In this document: positions 62,535 through 64,000 of the stretch, piece after piece
Layout: every line of letters starts with the position of its first letter
Position numbering within the stretch: the first letter of the stretch is position 1
DNA from: Gracilaria domingensis
Lineage: Eukaryota; Rhodophyta; Florideophyceae; Gracilariales; Gracilariaceae
Reading direction: 5' to 3'
NCBI GenBank assembly: GCA_022539475.1
Contig: VCMS01000290.1
Coordinates: 1-64,000, forward strand
Length of the DNA stretch: 64,000 nt
Notes under the pieces: model-generated
Seen by the model: only the letters and a program-made list of their open reading frames with translations
Databases searched by the model: none
Told to the model about the DNA's origin: nothing
Program-made: the position numbers and the translations under genes

Positions 62535-64000
62535 TCACTTCGTTTGTGGTGCAGTGTCTTGTTTCAAATGAATTCCATATACATACGGTCCCCGAACCCC
62601 TCCATGGTTACGTTTATCCCATTCTCCCGTTACCTCCAGCTTAAGAACCTTCGAAAAAAAACCTTTTACGCGGTATATCTTTAGCTTGACCTCCTGTGTA
62701 CTGCACTTTTTGTGATAGTCATCCTTAAGGTCACATAAACGAGCATAACCTCTTGAAATCTGCCAGTTCGTACTGCCGGTGAATTCGTACGTCTCTGATA
62801 AGTACAACGCGAATCCTCCATACTCATGATCCTCCGAATCCAAGACGGTTTGAAGAATCTGCTGTCGATTCTTCGGTGTCGTACCAGTCTCACCAGATGC
62901 ACCGTCTCCTGATTTGCGATTGGAACTAGGCCCGTTTCCGCTGGGACGCTCCTTGGACAACCGTGTACCGTCATTTTTCCCACGGGAGTTGAGACCTTGG
63001 GTGTGCCTCGTTCGTTTAGCACGAGAAGAGCTTTTCGGTTTTGAACTTGACTTTGCGTTAACACGATTGTGTTGTGAGGTGCCAGTTCCAGAAACTTTCT
63101 TCCTACCGTACGCATTACGGTAGGCATGGGTAAGCGGAACTGCTTGGGTCGGTGATGTCGTTTGTCCAGGAACCTGAAATCGACTACATAAGGTTCGTGG
63201 GGCATTCGAAACGCGCTGTTCTTGGCCTCCAATACGATGTGAAGATCTAGCGTCTTTAACAATGCGACCAGAAGTAGCTGCATGAGAAACTTTTAACGGC
63301 GCGGCCGATATATGCTCGTCAACTTCTTCCTTCGTCTCTCGCCCGTGAAGACTCGGGGTTTGGTGCACTTGCCGGAGAGTTGTGCTTCTCTCAGCGTGAC
63401 GTGCCTCTGTATGAGGTCCCACATGGAGGAAACAATGATTTGATGGAATCTCTGAAGCACGTACAGGTGGAGAGGTAATCGGCTGAGGCTGCGATGGGTA
63501 CACATTAGTCGGGAACCGTGTTTGGTTCACATGTCCTGCAAACATACCATGGTCGAAAACACCATTGCCCAACACGCCATAAGTGAGTGGAAACATGCCT
63601 GGAACTGCAATTTTCTGTGAATGCGCTGTGGCCTGCGGTATCGAGTTTTGTCGTTCACCAGGATTCATTGGGTGTGCGTTAACCATGGGAACAAATTGTC
63701 CAACGCTATAGAACTGATGCGCATGAACGTGATGAGACTGAGAAGCATTCGTACCATGTCCTGCGCCAAAGACGTGGGAAGAGCCGAAGTCACTTGCGTT
63801 TAGAACAGAACCCATGAATAATGGGCTTGGCGACATCGTCACTGTAGGCATGCGGTTCACTTGTAGTGGAGCGGAAGAAAGTCGGGCAGCGTAACTAGGA
63901 TCCAAGTCAAGTGGTATTGATGTCACGAACGGCTGTTGTGTAACAAAATTTGAGTGAGAAACCTTTCCCAGCTGCTTCTCAGTCGCCTGTAAATGCTGTG
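62535..64000 (-). CDS. His-rich disordered protein with a C-terminal domain, 5' end beyond right edge
   Basis: The minus-strand frame is open from the window edge to a stop at 62535, so at least 488 codons are present. The GTG near 63926 is internal, because sense codons (QHLQATEKQLGKVSHSNF) continue upstream. The N-terminal half is rich in His, Pro, Ser and Gly, including SHHVHAHQF, and looks disordered. A basic, Ser/Lys/Arg-rich linker follows (about 285-345 counted from the GTG). The last 110 residues form a compact domain, LDSEDHEYGGFALYLSETYEF ... WQISRGYARLCDLKDDYHKK ... VKGFFSKVLKLEVTGEWD, with mixed hydrophobic and charged residues. No known family is recognised. A nuclear or chromatin-related protein is possible from the basic linker, but this is a guess. 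Confidence 0.55.
   Translation of the reverse strand, partial: QHLQATEKQLGKVSHSNFVTQQPFVTSIPLDLDPSYAARLSSAPLQVNRMPTVTMSPSPLFMGSVLNASDFGSSHVFGAGHGTNASQSHHVHAHQFYSVGQFVPMVNAHPMNPGERQNSIPQATAHSQKIAVPGMFPLTYGVLGNGVFDHGMFAGHVNQTRFPTNVYPSQPQPITSPPVRASEIPSNHCFLHVGPHTEARHAERSTTLRQVHQTPSLHGRETKEEVDEHISAAPLKVSHAATSGRIVKDARSSHRIGGQEQRVSNAPRTLCSRFQVPGQTTSPTQAVPLTHAYRNAYGRKKVSGTGTSQHNRVNAKSSSKPKSSSRAKRTRHTQGLNSRGKNDGTRLSKERPSGNGPSSNRKSGDGASGETGTTPKNRQQILQTVLDSEDHEYGGFALYLSETYEFTGSTNWQISRGYARLCDLKDDYHKKCSTQEVKLKIYRVKGFFSKVLKLEVTGEWDKRNHGGVRGPYVYGIHLKQDTAPQTK

Overview
The window looks like nuclear DNA of a eukaryote with a gene-sparse, transposon-rich genome and long single-exon genes. The gene set and the repeat types (Copia elements with a Tudor-like module, a chromodomain Gypsy element, tnp2- and Plavaka-like DNA transposases, sulfotransferase and flavin-monooxygenase genes without introns) fit a florideophyte red alga, perhaps Chondrus-like. 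That assignment is inference; no rRNA, organelle or marker gene is present to prove it.

Layout. 1-1.3 kb: the 5' part of a Plavaka/tnp2-like DNA transposase on the minus strand, running off the left edge and apparently open throughout. 1.3-3.1 kb: hairpins and a 335 bp duplication. 3.1-7.5 kb: a broken Copia element (gag, protease, integrase, reverse transcriptase, minus strand). 7.5-12 kb: repeats, including a 0.4-0.5 kb tandem duplication and a purine-rich minisatellite. 12.1-13.6 kb: a Copia RT/RNase H remnant between two copies of a dispersed repeat. 14.7-17.2 kb: a compound foldback repeat made of three 0.7-0.8 kb units in alternating orientation.

17.5-31 kb is the host gene island: an orphan membrane protein (+), a cytosolic-type sulfotransferase (-), a membrane-anchored flavin monooxygenase (+), a class-II-type O-methyltransferase (+), and two minus-strand genes for secreted or membrane proteins that share an unusual Cys-rich module. 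Oxidation (FMO), O-methylation and sulfation are complementary tailoring reactions, so the three enzymes could serve one small-molecule pathway; this is only suggested by proximity.

31-49.6 kb is a nest of LTR elements. A broken Copia element (+) carries two solo LTRs of a Gypsy-like family, each with a target-site duplication, and its 3' end is cut by the 5' LTR of a Gypsy element (+). This is followed by the 3' half of a chromodomain-bearing Gypsy element (-), which has a 617-residue open frame on the opposite strand between its chromodomain and its polypurine tract.

49.6-57.2 kb holds a probable two-gene DNA transposon: a tnp2-type DDE transposase (-) and a divergent Zn-finger protein (+). 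57.2-64 kb has two small basic/Ser-rich frames, a GC-rich decayed stretch, and a minus-strand gene entering from the right edge that encodes a His-rich disordered protein with a compact C-terminal domain.

The most promising undescribed features are the Cys-rich gene pair, the FMO-OMT-SULT neighbourhood, the antisense frame in the chromodomain element, the divergent tnp2/Zn-finger transposon and the compound foldback repeat.
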